A model generated the notes under the pieces. The model saw only the letters and a program-made list of their open reading frames with translations, searched no databases and was not told the DNA's origin. Positions 35,530 through 44,282 of a DNA stretch of 50,106 nucleotides are shown in pieces. The position numbers and the translations under genes were made by a program. Source of the DNA: Paracoccus sp. R12_2. GTDB taxonomy: Bacteria > Pseudomonadota > Alphaproteobacteria > Rhodobacterales > Rhodobacteraceae. The stretch is taken from positions 1-50,106 of the forward strand of contig NZ_JAGHRA010000021.1 in the NCBI RefSeq assembly GCF_017744015.1, given 5' to 3'. How positions within the stretch are numbered: the first letter of the stretch is position 1; the number at the start of each line of letters is the position of its first letter.

Positions 35530-36113
35530 ATACCCTTTCTATCGGCGTCCGCACGATGCGAACACCTCGATAGGCTCGGGCCGCCACATTCACGATGGAA
35601 GGACCCACTGAGCGGGGGCCGGGCCAACCTTTCGGCACCTAACCTGTTTCAGCCAAGACGGCGATAAATGCAGAGTTGCGTGTCGGTCAACGACCGCTTC
35701 TCTACTCGGGCATTTGCGTCAAGCTCTATTCCATCTGTTCTCTCGCATGGGATCGATGTCTCTCATCCGGGTCGCGCTTATCTTCGCAGTCTGATCCGGC
35801 CCATGATTATTGCGGGCCGTTGCACGCATATGTCGGATTGGCGCTGTAGCACCCCTCTCCGTCTCGCGGTCTTTGGCACATTGGGCGTCATCCACGGACC
35901 TCATCCGGCGAGGGTGATCCCGTCGTGGTCGTTGAGGGTGTCTGATCATGCGGTGCCCTCCTACAGCTCACGGCGGAGCTCGGTGCCATCGGTCCTCATG
36001 CGATGCATCACGAAGGCACGTGACAGATCGGGATCGGCTTCAAAGAGGGCGCGGACTCCTCCACCGAAGAAGCCTAGATCGACGCGGTGCGGCAAGCGCT
36101 TTCGACACCGAGG
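35530..36113. other. 584-base debris region
   Basis: No intact gene. On the minus strand 35961-36083 a frame reads VDLGFFGGGVRALFEADP and MRTDGTELRREL before a stop, which has the look of a real protein tail but is not one I recognise. Other frames are Arg/Ser-rich shadows. Confidence 0.45.
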
Positions 36114-37286
36114 CTATTCCGCCAGAACCGCAGTATAGCCTCCTCCGCTCGTCGCCCACGCGACAACTGCCAAGCCGAGGGCCACGAGCGAAAGGAGTGC
36201 GCCGGCCCAGTTTGGCGAGGACAGGCCGAACCCGGCAGCGATGGTCGCGCCGCCTGCCCAGGCTCCGATCGCATTCCCGAGGTTGAACATGCCGATATTC
36301 ACCGACGCGGCCATGGTGGGCGCGCCGGCTCGGCTGGCACGCTCCATCACCAGTTTCTGGATCGGGGACACGGTGGCGAAACCGAAGGCTGCCATCAGGA
36401 ACACCGAGAGCGAAGCCACGGCCGGGCTTTCGACGCCGAGCCAGAAGATGACCAGCACCGCAGCCTGCGCCACAAGCGTCACGAACAACGTTCCGAACAG
36501 CGAACGGTCGGCAAAGCGGCCGCCAATCCAGTTGCCGACTACCAGCCCCAGACCGAACAGAACCATGATCCGCGAGACACCCGACTCTGAGAGACCGGTC
36601 TCCTCGACCATCATCGGCGCGATATAGGTGATTGAGGTGAAGAACGCGGCAGGGCCGAAGATCGTAATACCCATGGCCAGAAGCACCTGTGGGTCCATGA
36701 AGGCGCGCAACTCGGCCTTCAGTGCAATGGCCTTGCCCGCCTCAATCCGCGGCACCAATAGTGCGACGCTCAGCGCGGTGACGAGGCCGATCCCCGCGAT
36801 CAGCCAGAACACCAGCCGCCAGTCGTAGACCTGCGCAAGCCAGGTGCCGGCCGGCACGCCGATCAGGTTCGCCATGGTCAGCCCCGAGAACATGAAGGCG
36901 ATGGCGCTCGCCTGCCGATCCCTCGCGACCAGTGACGCAGCGATGATCGAACCGATGCCGAAGAAGGTCCCGTGGTTGAACGCCGTTAGGATGCGGCCCG
37001 CCAGCGCGATGGGCAACGAAGGTGCAAAGGCGGTCACGGCATTGCCCAGGGTGAAGATGACGGCGAGGCCGATAAGCATCGTTTTACGTGGAACTTTCGC
37101 ACCCAAGATGGTCAAGATAGGTGCGCCCACGAACACGCCCAGGGCGTAGGTGGTGGCCATGAGCCCGGCGGCGGGGATGTCGACGCGGAAATCCCGGGCG
37201 ATCTGCGGCAAGATGCCGGCGACGACGAATTCGGTCAGGCCGATACCGAATGCGCCGATCGCCAGCGCGAACAATGCGACTGGCAT
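36114..37286 (-). CDS. MFS efflux transporter (DHA1, AraJ/YdhP-like)
   Basis: 390 residues from ATG 37286; a longer in-frame reading covers the promoter and is rejected. Twelve predicted helices; after helix 2 the MFS loop motif appears as GAPILTILGAKVPRK and helix 4-5 has GRILTAFNHGTFFGIGS, typical of the sugar/drug efflux group (AraJ, YdhP, PbuE). It exports a small molecule at the expense of the proton gradient. It is divergent from an Lrp/AsnC regulator over a shared palindrome, so it is probably regulated by it. Confidence 0.9.
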   Translation of the reverse strand: MPVALFALAIGAFGIGLTEFVVAGILPQIARDFRVDIPAAGLMATTYALGVFVGAPILTILGAKVPRKTMLIGLAVIFTLGNAVTAFAPSLPIALAGRILTAFNHGTFFGIGSIIAASLVARDRQASAIAFMFSGLTMANLIGVPAGTWLAQVYDWRLVFWLIAGIGLVTALSVALLVPRIEAGKAIALKAELRAFMDPQVLLAMGITIFGPAAFFTSITYIAPMMVEETGLSESGVSRIMVLFGLGLVVGNWIGGRFADRSLFGTLFVTLVAQAAVLVIFWLGVESPAVASLSVFLMAAFGFATVSPIQKLVMERASRAGAPTMAASVNIGMFNLGNAIGAWAGGATIAAGFGLSSPNWAGALLSLVALGLAVVAWATSGGGYTAVLAE

Positions 37287-37314
37287 GGAAGGTCTCCGAT
37301 TGCGATGTTTCAAC

Positions 37315-37336
37315 CCGAACAATGTTCGGCTATATT
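37315..37336. promoter_or_regulatory. 15-bp palindrome plus -10-like box between MFS and Lrp genes
   Basis: CCGAACA (37315-37321), centre A, TGTTCGG (37323-37329) is a perfect inverted repeat, followed at 37331-37336 by TATATT, a possible -10 for the plus-strand regulator gene. A further half-site CGTTCGG follows at 37354-37360. It is well placed for binding by the Lrp/AsnC protein. Confidence 0.6.
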
Positions 37337-37373
37337 GCCCAGATAAGACATGACGTTCGGAGATAAACCCCAT

Positions 37374-37874
37374 ATGGCGGTCTTAGATAAAGAAACAGAT
37401 GTGGTTCGGCAGGTGCGTCACCATCCGGCCGAACTGGACGCGATCGACCGAAGGATATTAGGCGCGCTGGCCGAGGATGCCTCGCGCAGCTATGCCGAAC
37501 TCAGCAAGATCGTGCATCTATCCGCGCCGGCCGTGCATGATAGGGTAAAGCGCCTGAAACGCGACGGCGTCATCAAGGGCACCATCGCCGTTCTGGACGG
37601 CTGCAAACTCGGCCGCACGCTGCTGACCTTCCTCTTGGTCGACACAAGCAGCTACAAGGCCACACGCGAATTGCTGACCTTCGCAGACAGGCCGGAAGTC
37701 GAGGAACTCCACACCGTCGCGGGGGACGGCTGCGTTCTGGTGAAGGTGCGTGCGGCCGATACCGAATCGCTGGAGAACTTCCTGATAGAGATCCAGAGCC
37801 TCGAAGGCGTCCGCTCCGTGCGCAGTTACATCGCCCTCTCGACGTTCCTCGAGCGAGGTCCGTCGCCGGATTAG
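37374..37874 (+). CDS. Lrp/AsnC-family transcriptional regulator
   Basis: 166 residues. The N-terminal helix-turn-helix is LDAIDRRILGALAEDASRSY followed by SAPAVHDRVKRLKRDGVI, and the C-terminal RAM effector domain follows (TFLLVDTSSYKATRELL to VRSVRSYIALSTFLERG). ATG 37374 is preferred because a likely promoter would make ATG 37350 almost leaderless and GGAG lies 11 bases upstream of 37374; both are possible. It is divergent from the MFS gene and probably senses the exported compound or an amino acid. Confidence 0.9.
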   Translation: MAVLDKETDVVRQVRHHPAELDAIDRRILGALAEDASRSYAELSKIVHLSAPAVHDRVKRLKRDGVIKGTIAVLDGCKLGRTLLTFLLVDTSSYKATRELLTFADRPEVEELHTVAGDGCVLVKVRAADTESLENFLIEIQSLEGVRSVRSYIALSTFLERGPSPD

Positions 37875-38056
37875 GCGAACGTCCCGGGCACGTGTGGACA
37901 GGAGCCAGCCATGCCAGCCAGATGGTGGTTGCTGGGCATTCTCCCACTTGGCAGGCAACTGTTTCCCGCACACAAGGAAATGGTTGGCCCCTGCGGGTGG
38001 CTGTGCTGGGCATGTGAACCGTCCAGCGTGCGAATGGGATTCAGGTCAGCAGCAGG

Positions 38057-38272
38057 GTGGAGATGTTCTTTGACAAGGAGCAACGCGTATTATGGCTTGG
38101 GCAAGTTCGCTCGGTCCCGTTCCGCGAGCGAGTCGAACTCGCCGCGCAAAACGGCTACGGGATACTCAGCACATCACCCGCCGATTTCGTCCGCACCGTC
38201 GCAAGAGGAATATGGGCCTCAGGCTGGCGGATGATCGCCAGCGATCATGGCGTGACGAGCGTTTCCGCCTGA
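38057..38272 (+). pseudogene. N-terminal remnant of a TIM-barrel isomerase
   Basis: A 71-residue frame contains RSVPFRERVELAAQNGYGIL, then STSPADFVRTVARGI and MIASDHGV, which looks like the first third of a xylose isomerase-like TIM-barrel protein (beta1-alpha1-beta2). It ends in SVSA with a stop and no continuation is visible in any frame. It stands next to the intact cyclitol cluster and may be a decayed member of it. Confidence 0.45.
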
Positions 38273-38378
38273 TATTGGAGGATGCCACCGTCGCGCGAGC
38301 GAACGCGGTCCTTAAATGTAGCGCGATGCAGAGACCCCAAGCCGGCTGATCAACTCAATTTCTTGAAGGCCGCCTCAT

Positions 38379-39536
38379 TCAAACCGCCACAGGTGTCAAC
38401 CAAGGTTGATTGGGTGACTCGTGACTGTCGACGACTGCCTCTACGAAGGCCACTCCCTTCAGACCGTCATATGCCAGCGGCAGGTTCTGTCCGAGCAAAC
38501 CCACCTCCCGCCCCTCTTGATGGGCACGGATAGCTTCAGCGAAACCAGCATACAGGTTAGCAAAAGCCTCAAGATAACCCTCGGGATGCCCTGGTGGTGT
38601 GCGAGTGCGAAGTTTAGCATCTTCGGACAAATTGTCAGCGCCGCGCTTGATAAGTCGAACGCACCCGTCCAGAGGCGTAAAGACAAGTTCGTTCGGTTGT
38701 TCCTGGAACCACTGTAGCGAGCCTTTATCTCCAAATATGCGCAGACGCACGCCGTTGGAGTTACCAATGGCGACCTGCGAAGACCAAAGGAGGCCTCGCG
38801 CACCTCCTTGATAGCGCATCATTACATGCGCGTTGTCATCTAGTGTGCGGCCGGGAACGAAGGTTGAGAGATCAGCAGTTAGGCTTTCCAGCTTCAGCCC
38901 GGTAACAAAACCCGCCAGATGGTAGGCATGGGTTCCGATATCTCCGATTGAGCCACCGCGACCATTCTTTTTGGGGTCTGTGCGCCAAGCTGCCTGGGCA
39001 TTGCCCGACTGCTCGACGGCGTTCGCCATCCATTCGAGCGGATACTCTACTTGCACCGTGCGGATTTCGCCCAACTCGCCATTGCAAATGCGAACGCGGG
39101 CCTCATGCACCATCGGATAGCCGGAATAGGTATAGGTCACGCCGACGAAGCGACCGCTGTCGCGGGCAAGCTTTTCCAACGCCACGGCATCCGCCAGCGT
39201 CGCGGTCAGGGGCTTTTCGCAGATCACGTCGAAACCCGCATCGATTAGCGCCTTGGCGATCGGGTAATGGGTGAAGTTCGGTGTGCAGATCGCCACCGCG
39301 TCCACCTTGTCCTCACGCCCAGCCTCGCCCGCGATCAGTTCGTGATATGTGCCATAGCTGCGCGCTGGATCAAGCCCCTGCGAGATCGCGAAGGCGCGGC
39401 CGCGCTCGGGGTCCACATCGAACGCCCCGGCCATCAATTGCCACGCGCCGTCCAGACGCGAGGCAAGCCGGTGAATGTTGCCGATATAGGCGCCCTGTCC
39501 GCCGCCCACCATTCCAAGACGCAGAACCTTGCTCAT
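38379..39536 (-). CDS. Gfo/Idh/MocA-family oxidoreductase (copy 2)
   Basis: 385 residues. Rossmann motif GMVGGGQGAYIGNIH, E107-K108-P109 (CEKP), and IGDIGTHAYHLAGFVTG with the expected catalytic D and H. It oxidises a hydroxyl of a cyclitol, sugar or derivative using NAD(P). Last gene of the iolD-iolE-SDR-epimerase-Gfo operon, its ATG overlapping the epimerase stop. The whole protein, including the C-terminal TRTPPGHPEGYLEAFANLY stretch, parallels the copy at 19159-20253. Confidence 0.9.
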   Translation of the reverse strand: MSKVLRLGMVGGGQGAYIGNIHRLASRLDGAWQLMAGAFDVDPERGRAFAISQGLDPARSYGTYHELIAGEAGREDKVDAVAICTPNFTHYPIAKALIDAGFDVICEKPLTATLADAVALEKLARDSGRFVGVTYTYSGYPMVHEARVRICNGELGEIRTVQVEYPLEWMANAVEQSGNAQAAWRTDPKKNGRGGSIGDIGTHAYHLAGFVTGLKLESLTADLSTFVPGRTLDDNAHVMMRYQGGARGLLWSSQVAIGNSNGVRLRIFGDKGSLQWFQEQPNELVFTPLDGCVRLIKRGADNLSEDAKLRTRTPPGHPEGYLEAFANLYAGFAEAIRAHQEGREVGLLGQNLPLAYDGLKGVAFVEAVVDSHESPNQPWLTPVAV

Positions 39537-40600
39537 ACTTCCCCCAGTCCGAGCATCGCCTGGTTGGCGCCGCGATTGGCGCCGGATTTCACGAAATCGT
39601 CGAAGGCGCGGTCCGATACCCGGATGATATGGTCCGCGATGAATTGCGCGCCTTCACGGGCGCCGTCCTCGGGGTTTTTGACGAAGCATTCCCATTCCAG
39701 GACTGCCCAACCGTCGAAACCATAGGTGGTCAGCTTGGTGAAGATCGCTCGGAAATCGACCTGCCCGTCACCGGGGCTGCGGAAACGACCTGCGCGCTTG
39801 CTCCACGGCTGATAGCCGCCATAGGCGCCGGACTTGCCGTCCGGTCTGAACTCGGCATCCTTGACGTGGAAAGCACGGATGCGGTCGTGGTAGTGGTCGA
39901 TGAAGGCTAGGTAATCCAGCGCCTGCAGCACGAAGTGGCTGGGGTCATACATGATATTGGCGCGGGGGTGGTTCTTCACCTTATTGAGGAAGAACTCCCA
40001 GCTATGGCCGTCGTGCAAATCCTCGCAGGGATGGATCTCGTAGCAGACATCCACGCCATACGTATCGAAATCGTCGAGGATCGGCGTCCAGCGTTTTGCC
40101 AGCTCGTCGAATCCCTCCTCGACCAGCCCCTCTGGCCATTGCGGATAGGGGTAGAGATAGGGCCAAAGCAGTGCTCCCGGAAAGGTCACGTGCCGGTCCA
40201 CGCCTAACCGCTTCGAGGCCCGCGCAGCGTAGCGCAGCTGTTCCTCGGCCCAAGCCCGGCGCGCCGTGGGGTTGCCGCGCACATGTTCAGGTGCGAAGCT
40301 GTCCATGATAGCGTCATGCGCCGGATGCACCGCCACGAGCTGCCCGGTGATATGTGAGGCAAACTCGGTGATTGTGAGGCCGTGATCGGCCAGCAGCCCC
40401 TTTATCTCGTCGCAATAAGCATCGCTTTCGCCCGCCTGCATCATGTCGATCAGGCGGGTGTCCCAAGTCGGAATCTGGACCCCCTTGAAACCTTTGTCAG
40501 CCGCCCATTTCGCAAGGCTTGGCAAGGAATTGTAGGGGGCGTTGTCGGCTGCGAATTGGGCCAGAAAAACGCCTGGCCCCTTGATGGTCTGCATCGTCAT
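39533..40600 (-). CDS. TIM-barrel isomerase/epimerase or keto-sugar lyase (copy 2)
   Basis: 355 residues from ATG 40600 (ATGA overlap with the SDR stop); ATG 40594 (MQTIKGP) is the start that matches the paralogue. Active-site segments are YEIHPCEDLHDG, IMYDPSHFVLQ, AFHVKDAEF and VLEWECF, as in copy 1. The fold is xylose isomerase-like. With its Gfo partner it may act on a 2-keto-inositol or 3-keto-sugar, epimerising or eliminating; IolI-type inosose isomerases share the fold but are shorter (about 280 residues). The specific reaction is inferred. Confidence 0.85.
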   Translation of the reverse strand: MTMQTIKGPGVFLAQFAADNAPYNSLPSLAKWAADKGFKGVQIPTWDTRLIDMMQAGESDAYCDEIKGLLADHGLTITEFASHITGQLVAVHPAHDAIMDSFAPEHVRGNPTARRAWAEEQLRYAARASKRLGVDRHVTFPGALLWPYLYPYPQWPEGLVEEGFDELAKRWTPILDDFDTYGVDVCYEIHPCEDLHDGHSWEFFLNKVKNHPRANIMYDPSHFVLQALDYLAFIDHYHDRIRAFHVKDAEFRPDGKSGAYGGYQPWSKRAGRFRSPGDGQVDFRAIFTKLTTYGFDGWAVLEWECFVKNPEDGAREGAQFIADHIIRVSDRAFDDFVKSGANRGANQAMLGLGEV

Positions 40601-41409
40601 GCCTCCAGTTTCGCCGCCGGCACCGGCGCATCGTCGTAGCCGCCATGGATGGACTGGTCGAAGGGGATCACTGCTCCCGTCATCATGCCGCTATCGTCGG
40701 AGGCCATCCACAACACGGCGCGTGCGACCTCGGCGGGGTCGAGGATCCGACCGAAAGGCTTCTGCGCAGCAGCACGATCGATGAAATCGGCATCTCCTGT
40801 TTCAGACAGCACCAGCGCGCGTTCGTGATCCGAGTTCATCCAGCCGATATCCAGCTGGTTAACATGGATACGATGCCGCATCAGCGCGAAGCCGGCATGG
40901 CGGGTCAAAGTCGCCAAGGCCCCCTTTGACCCAGCATACGGCGCGAGGAAGGGCTGACCTACCAGCGCCGACATCGACCCGATATTGACGATGCGGCCTT
41001 CGATCCCCTCGCGGATCATTACCTTGGCCGCATCCTGCATCAAGAAGAACGGCGCGCGGGTGTTGACGGCGAACATGCGGTCGAAGAGATCGGGCGTGGT
41101 GTTGAGCAAATTGCCACGATCGGTCAAACCGGCGGCGTTGACCAGGATGTCCACGCGGCCAAAACGCTTTTCGGCGGCGGGAATAACAGCCTGCACGTCC
41201 GCGATCTTGCCCAGATCGGCAGCGATCATCTCGACCGGGACGCCGGTTGCCTCGGCGATTCCGGCGGCGACCGCCTGCCCTTTTTCGAGGCCACGCCCAA
41301 CGATCACGACGCCTGCCGCGCCGGCCTCAGCGCTGAGCCGCGCGATGGACGCGCCAAGTCCCTGGGTGCCGCCGGTAACAACAGCGACTTTTCCATCAAT
41401 GCGGTTCAT
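40597..41409 (-). CDS. Short-chain dehydrogenase/reductase
   Basis: 270 residues from ATG 41409 (ATGA overlap with the iolE stop). Classical SDR: cofactor loop VTGGTQGLGAS (11-21), NAAG (91-94), catalytic S145 and Y158-x3-K162 (YAGSK). The product is an NAD(P)-dependent alcohol dehydrogenase or ketoreductase. Sitting between iolE and the epimerase, it should act on an inositol-derived ketone or an alternative cyclitol isomer. Confidence 0.92.
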   Translation of the reverse strand: MNRIDGKVAVVTGGTQGLGASIARLSAEAGAAGVVIVGRGLEKGQAVAAGIAEATGVPVEMIAADLGKIADVQAVIPAAEKRFGRVDILVNAAGLTDRGNLLNTTPDLFDRMFAVNTRAPFFLMQDAAKVMIREGIEGRIVNIGSMSALVGQPFLAPYAGSKGALATLTRHAGFALMRHRIHVNQLDIGWMNSDHERALVLSETGDADFIDRAAAQKPFGRILDPAEVARAVLWMASDDSGMMTGAVIPFDQSIHGGYDDAPVPAAKLEA

Positions 41410-42302
41410 TTCACCACCTCGTAACCTGCCGACGCCATCACGCGCAGCAGTTCCTTTTGTCCCTTTTTCGCCATATCCAGCGGCGGATTCGCCACCGGGT
41501 CCTGCTCGGCCTCGACAACGAACCATCCCTCATAGCCCTTTGCCCCCAATGCAGTGACAATCGCCTCAAAGTCCAAGGAACCATCTCCTGGCACGGTAAA
41601 GGCTCCCTTGATCACCGCGTCGAGGAAACTCTCTTGCGACCTATCCAGCCCATCAAGCACCGAACGCCGGGTGTCCTTGGTATGGACATGGCTGATGCGG
41701 GCATGGTGATGCTCGATTACTCGCATCACATCGCCGCCGGCAAAGGCCATATGTCCCGCGTCATAGAGCAGCGGCGCCGAGGAATGCTTCATGAAAAGGT
41801 CCAGCTCTTCCTCGGTTTCGACCACTGCCGCCATGTGGTGGTGATATGAGATCGGCATCCCCTGCTTTGCGCACCAATCGGAAAAGTCGCTGATCTTGCG
41901 GCCGTAGATGGCCATCTCAACCTCGGTCAGCTTCGTCTTGGCGGCCAGTGGCAGGGAACGCATACCCTGGATCGAGCGCGCGGTTTCGCCATAGACGATG
42001 CAGGGCGCTCCGGCAGCGATGAAGAACTCCATCTGCTCTGCGATCCGGTCCTTTTCCGCTTCAATGTCGCCGTCCAGTAGCTGCCCCGAGAACCAGCCAC
42101 CACAGACCGACATGCCATACCGCTCTAGAATTGGACCTAGTTCTGTCATGTTCATGGGGAAGCGGCGCCCAGTCTCCATCCCGGTAAACCCTGCCTCTGA
42201 AGCCTGCCGTAGACATTCCTCAAGGCTGACGTCGTCTGACAACTCTTCCAGATCGTCGTTCCACCACGCGATCGGAGCAATCCCAAGCTTGCAGCGCAGC
42301 AT
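41406..42302 (-). CDS. iolE: Inosose dehydratase
   Basis: 298 residues from ATG 42302, the family's usual length; the longer in-frame reading is iolD shadow. Opening KLGIAPIAWWNDDLEEL, then GFTGMETGRRFP, YHHHMAAVVET, LLYDAGHM and HVHTKD are characteristic of IolE, a xylose isomerase-fold enzyme that removes water from 2-keto-myo-inositol to give a trihydroxycyclohexadione. It follows iolD with a 4-base gap, so the products act in consecutive steps. Confidence 0.92.
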   Translation of the reverse strand: MLRCKLGIAPIAWWNDDLEELSDDVSLEECLRQASEAGFTGMETGRRFPMNMTELGPILERYGMSVCGGWFSGQLLDGDIEAEKDRIAEQMEFFIAAGAPCIVYGETARSIQGMRSLPLAAKTKLTEVEMAIYGRKISDFSDWCAKQGMPISYHHHMAAVVETEEELDLFMKHSSAPLLYDAGHMAFAGGDVMRVIEHHHARISHVHTKDTRRSVLDGLDRSQESFLDAVIKGAFTVPGDGSLDFEAIVTALGAKGYEGWFVVEAEQDPVANPPLDMAKKGQKELLRVMASAGYEVVK

Positions 42303-42306
42303 TTGA

Positions 42307-44166
42307 TCAGACCCCCAGCCGCTGTTTCTGGCGGAATGCGACTTGTGCATCCCGGGCCTTGCGAACGTCGTCGCGCTCCGAGACCTCCGGCACGCCCACA
42401 TACCAATCAGCACCTCCTGGCGTCCATGCATAGGCGTCAGACGCAATGCAAAGCACGGTTGTCCTGTCGGTGCCTTGCGCCCATTCCATAGCCGCCTCCA
42501 GATCCGCAAGGCTGTCGCAGCGTTTGGCATAGGCCCCCATCGATTCAGCGTGCTTGACGAAGTCGACATGTAGCGGATCATGCTTGTTCAGCACGCGGCT
42601 GTCCTTGAGCAGGTTGTTGAACCCTGGAATACCGTTGTTCGTCTGCAAGCGATTGATAACCCCGAAACCACCGTTGTCGCAGACCACAACGATCATTTTG
42701 TGGCCGGAAAGCACCGAGGAATAGATGTCCGAATTCATCAGCATGTAGGACCCATCTCCGACCATTACGATCGGGGTTCCCTCACCGTCCAACGCCATGG
42801 CATGTCCCCAGCCTCCGGCGATCTCGTATCCCATGCACGAAAACCCGAATTCGCAGTCGAAGCTGTGCGCCCCCTTAACCCGCCAGTTCTTGATGGTCTC
42901 TCCGGGGAGACCACCGGCGGCGGCAATCATCGTGTCGTTCGGACGCGCGGCCTTGTTTACCACGCCAATCACTTGAGCATAGCTTGGCACGGCGGCGTTC
43001 GTCGGAGCCTGACCTTGGTCCACGAGATCGTTCCAGTCGGCGTAAAGGGACTTCGCATGATCCGTATGGGCCGGATCACAGCGCCAGTCACCCAGAGCCT
43101 CGTCAATTTCGGTCAACGCCTCAAGTGCATCACCCACCACCGGGAGAGCAAGGTGCTTATAGGCATCAAATCGAGCGGCGTTGATTCCGATAAACTTTGC
43201 ATCTTGAGCGAAGGTGGACCACGAACCAGTTGTGAAATCCTGAAGCCGTGTGCCGACAGCGACCACAACATCAGCCGCTTCAGACAATTCGCGAGCGGCC
43301 TCGGTTCCTTCGATCCCCATCGCGCCAACATAGGCGGGATGATCGTGCAGAACCGCGCCCTTGCCGGCAATCGTTTCAGCCATCGGGATTCCACGAGCTT
43401 CGGCGAAGCGCGCCAGCGCTTCCCCTGCGCCGGAATACCTAACGCCTCCGCCAGAAATGATTAGCGGCTTCTTTGCCGCGGTCAGCATTTCCACCGCCGC
43501 CTTGATTTGCTCTCGATCGGGTCGAGGGCGCGGAATGGACCAGTCGCGTTCCTCGAAGAATTCAAGGGGGTAATCGTAGGCGATTTCTTGGATATCTTGA
43601 GGCAGGCCGATGAACGCCGGGCCACAATCGGCCGGATCTAGCATGGTTGCGATTGCCTGCGGCAACGATGAGATAATTTGCGCGGGATGAGTAATCCGGT
43701 CCCAGTAGCGCGAAACCGCCCGGAAGCTATCGTTGACGCTGATCGACGGATTGTTGAAGTGCTCGACCTGTTGAAGAACTGGGTCCGGCAGCCTGTTGGT
43801 AAAAATATCCCCGCTGAGTAGCAACACTGGAAGCCGATTGGCGTGCGCCACTCCTGCCGCGGTCACCATATTGGTTGCGCCCGGTCCAATCGAAGTTGCG
43901 GCGATCATCATCTGCCGGCGTCTCTTCGCCTTGGCATACGCCACTGCAGCCAGAGCCATCGATTGTTCGTTCTGCCCGCGCCAGGTCGGCAGCTGGTCTT
44001 GAACCTGTTCTAGGGCCTCGGAGAGACAGGTCACGTTGCCATGGCCGAAGATGCCGAAGACACCGGCGAACAGCGGAACACGTTGACCGTCGATCTCGGT
44101 GAACTGATTACAAAGGTAACGGACAAGGGCCTGAGCCATTGTCAGGCGCACGGTCTTGCGGGTCAT
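42307..44166 (-). CDS. iolD: 3D-(3,5/4)-trihydroxycyclohexane-1,2-dione hydrolase
   Basis: 619 residues from ATG 44166, preceded by AGGAGGAGG; an upstream GTG-type extension covers that site. Thiamine diphosphate enzyme: catalytic E67 in GQNEQSMALA, FGHGNV near residue 40 and ThDP/Mg motif GDG (470-472) ending at N498 (VVCDNGG). It opens the ring of the trihydroxycyclohexane-dione to 5-deoxyglucuronate. It is the first gene of the minus-strand operon, divergent from iolG across the shared promoter region. GC here is lower than in the first 27 kb, possibly from transfer. Confidence 0.95.
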   Translation of the reverse strand: MTRKTVRLTMAQALVRYLCNQFTEIDGQRVPLFAGVFGIFGHGNVTCLSEALEQVQDQLPTWRGQNEQSMALAAVAYAKAKRRRQMMIAATSIGPGATNMVTAAGVAHANRLPVLLLSGDIFTNRLPDPVLQQVEHFNNPSISVNDSFRAVSRYWDRITHPAQIISSLPQAIATMLDPADCGPAFIGLPQDIQEIAYDYPLEFFEERDWSIPRPRPDREQIKAAVEMLTAAKKPLIISGGGVRYSGAGEALARFAEARGIPMAETIAGKGAVLHDHPAYVGAMGIEGTEAARELSEAADVVVAVGTRLQDFTTGSWSTFAQDAKFIGINAARFDAYKHLALPVVGDALEALTEIDEALGDWRCDPAHTDHAKSLYADWNDLVDQGQAPTNAAVPSYAQVIGVVNKAARPNDTMIAAAGGLPGETIKNWRVKGAHSFDCEFGFSCMGYEIAGGWGHAMALDGEGTPIVMVGDGSYMLMNSDIYSSVLSGHKMIVVVCDNGGFGVINRLQTNNGIPGFNNLLKDSRVLNKHDPLHVDFVKHAESMGAYAKRCDSLADLEAAMEWAQGTDRTTVLCIASDAYAWTPGGADWYVGVPEVSERDDVRKARDAQVAFRQKQRLGV

Positions 44167-44214
44167 CTCGCCTCCTCCTGCGGATGGTGTTTTTCGAACG
44201 ATACGGAATGATGA

Positions 44215-44247
44215 TTGACAATGCAATAGTTCTGCAATGATTATTGC
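44215..44247 (+). promoter_or_regulatory. Candidate iolG promoter with overlapping operator
   Basis: TTGACA (44215-44220) is a perfect -35 box; GATTAT (44239-44244) after 18 bases is a weak -10. GCAAT (44234-44238) and ATTGC (44243-44247) make an inverted repeat across the -10, and a further GCAAT lies at 44223-44227. A repressor bound here could block both divergent iol operons. Confidence 0.5.
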
Positions 44248-44282
44248 GAGAAGAGATTGGAAGGAATTCCGGGAGGAGCCCC

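Noticed and set aside
35668..36138. 156-residue plus-strand frame
   Set aside because: Ser/Arg-rich, no motif, runs into the antisense of the MFS gene.
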